DNA of 64,000 nt from Acinetobacter terrestris (lineage in GTDB: Bacteria; Pseudomonadota; Gammaproteobacteria; Pseudomonadales; Moraxellaceae), in the NCBI RefSeq assembly GCF_004331155.1, contig NZ_SJNZ01000003.1:62001-126000 (forward strand), given 5' to 3'. A model generated the notes under the pieces. That model ran no database searches. It had not been told where the DNA came from and saw nothing but the letters and a program-made list of their open reading frames with translations. A program made the position numbers and the translations under genes. Positions 63,878 through 64,000 of this stretch are shown here, in pieces (within the stretch, counting starts at the first letter, position 1; the number at the start of each line of letters is the position of its first letter).

Positions 63878-64000
63878 TGCTTAAAAATCGCTTTATTCTT
63901 TATATCAGCCTTGAAGTATTCAGATCTTTAAGGCCATAAAAGAAAAAATATCAGATCATCACCCAAGGCTTTTGAGGGAAACCAAGATGCATGGTCTCAA

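Noticed and set aside
63951..64000. Possible C-terminus of a minus-strand gene entering from the right edge (ending FPQKPWVMI)
   Set aside because: Only 15 codons visible and another frame is equally open; cannot be supported.

Overview
The window looks like a chromosomal segment of an Acinetobacter species (Moraxellaceae, Gammaproteobacteria), probably not A. baumannii. The basis is the set and order of genes (zapA followed by 6S RNA, a lone rnfB next to nth, mrdA-rsmD, GTP-type pckG, paired KgtP-like carriers, several short Acinetobacter-type lipoproteins) and the moderately A+T-rich composition. No replication, plasmid or phage genes are visible. No CRISPR array or rRNA gene was seen.

Layout. 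1-9.7 kb is core: divergent lpoA/rsmI, a small acidic SutA-like protein, the ubiquinone hydroxylases ubiI-like and ubiH, a DUF378 protein and a GAF-GGDEF diguanylate cyclase lodged between ubiH and pepP, then ygfB, and on the other strand a coiled-coil protein, zapA and 6S RNA (ssrS). 9.7-14.5 kb is an accessory block: small orphan ORFs, a Cu-type P1B ATPase with four tandem YHS domains, and its divergent MerR/CueR-like regulator with a long-spacer promoter. It separates ssrS from fau, which sit next to each other in many gammaproteobacteria. 14.5-32 kb returns to core genes: fau, lon, an M28 peptidase, rlmH, ygiD-like, gdhA, rnfB-nth, adk, a DUF445 protein, mrdA-rsmD and TauE-like.

32-47.5 kb holds an acyltransferase, two adjacent NlpE-like lipoproteins, groES-groEL with a clear sigma-32 promoter, a phosphoesterase/lipid-kinase pair, pckG, glpD, two KgtP-like carriers, a lipoprotein and a methyltransferase. 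47.5-49 kb is an intact IS4-family element sitting in the loop of a REP-like hairpin, with a 7-bp target duplication. Then come folD, tRNA-Cys(GCA), tRNA-Leu(UAA), a WYL regulator and a quinone oxidoreductase. At 53.1-54.8 kb an A+T-rich two-gene unit encodes a PD-(D/E)XK nuclease-like protein overlapping by 4 nt a macro-domain (YmdB-like) protein. This is the best candidate for an undescribed functional module. cysD-cysN follow, with a second REP-like pair between them.

58.6-59.9 kb holds a YqiJ-like gene without its usual flotillin partner, followed by decayed IS66 and IS6 fragments, each with a Gln-to-amber mutation. The right end is a putative catabolic cluster: an M81 (MlrC-like) metallopeptidase and an ACS-family MFS transporter, divergent from a LysR regulator.

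All family calls come from reading motifs and remembered family features. No database search was run.
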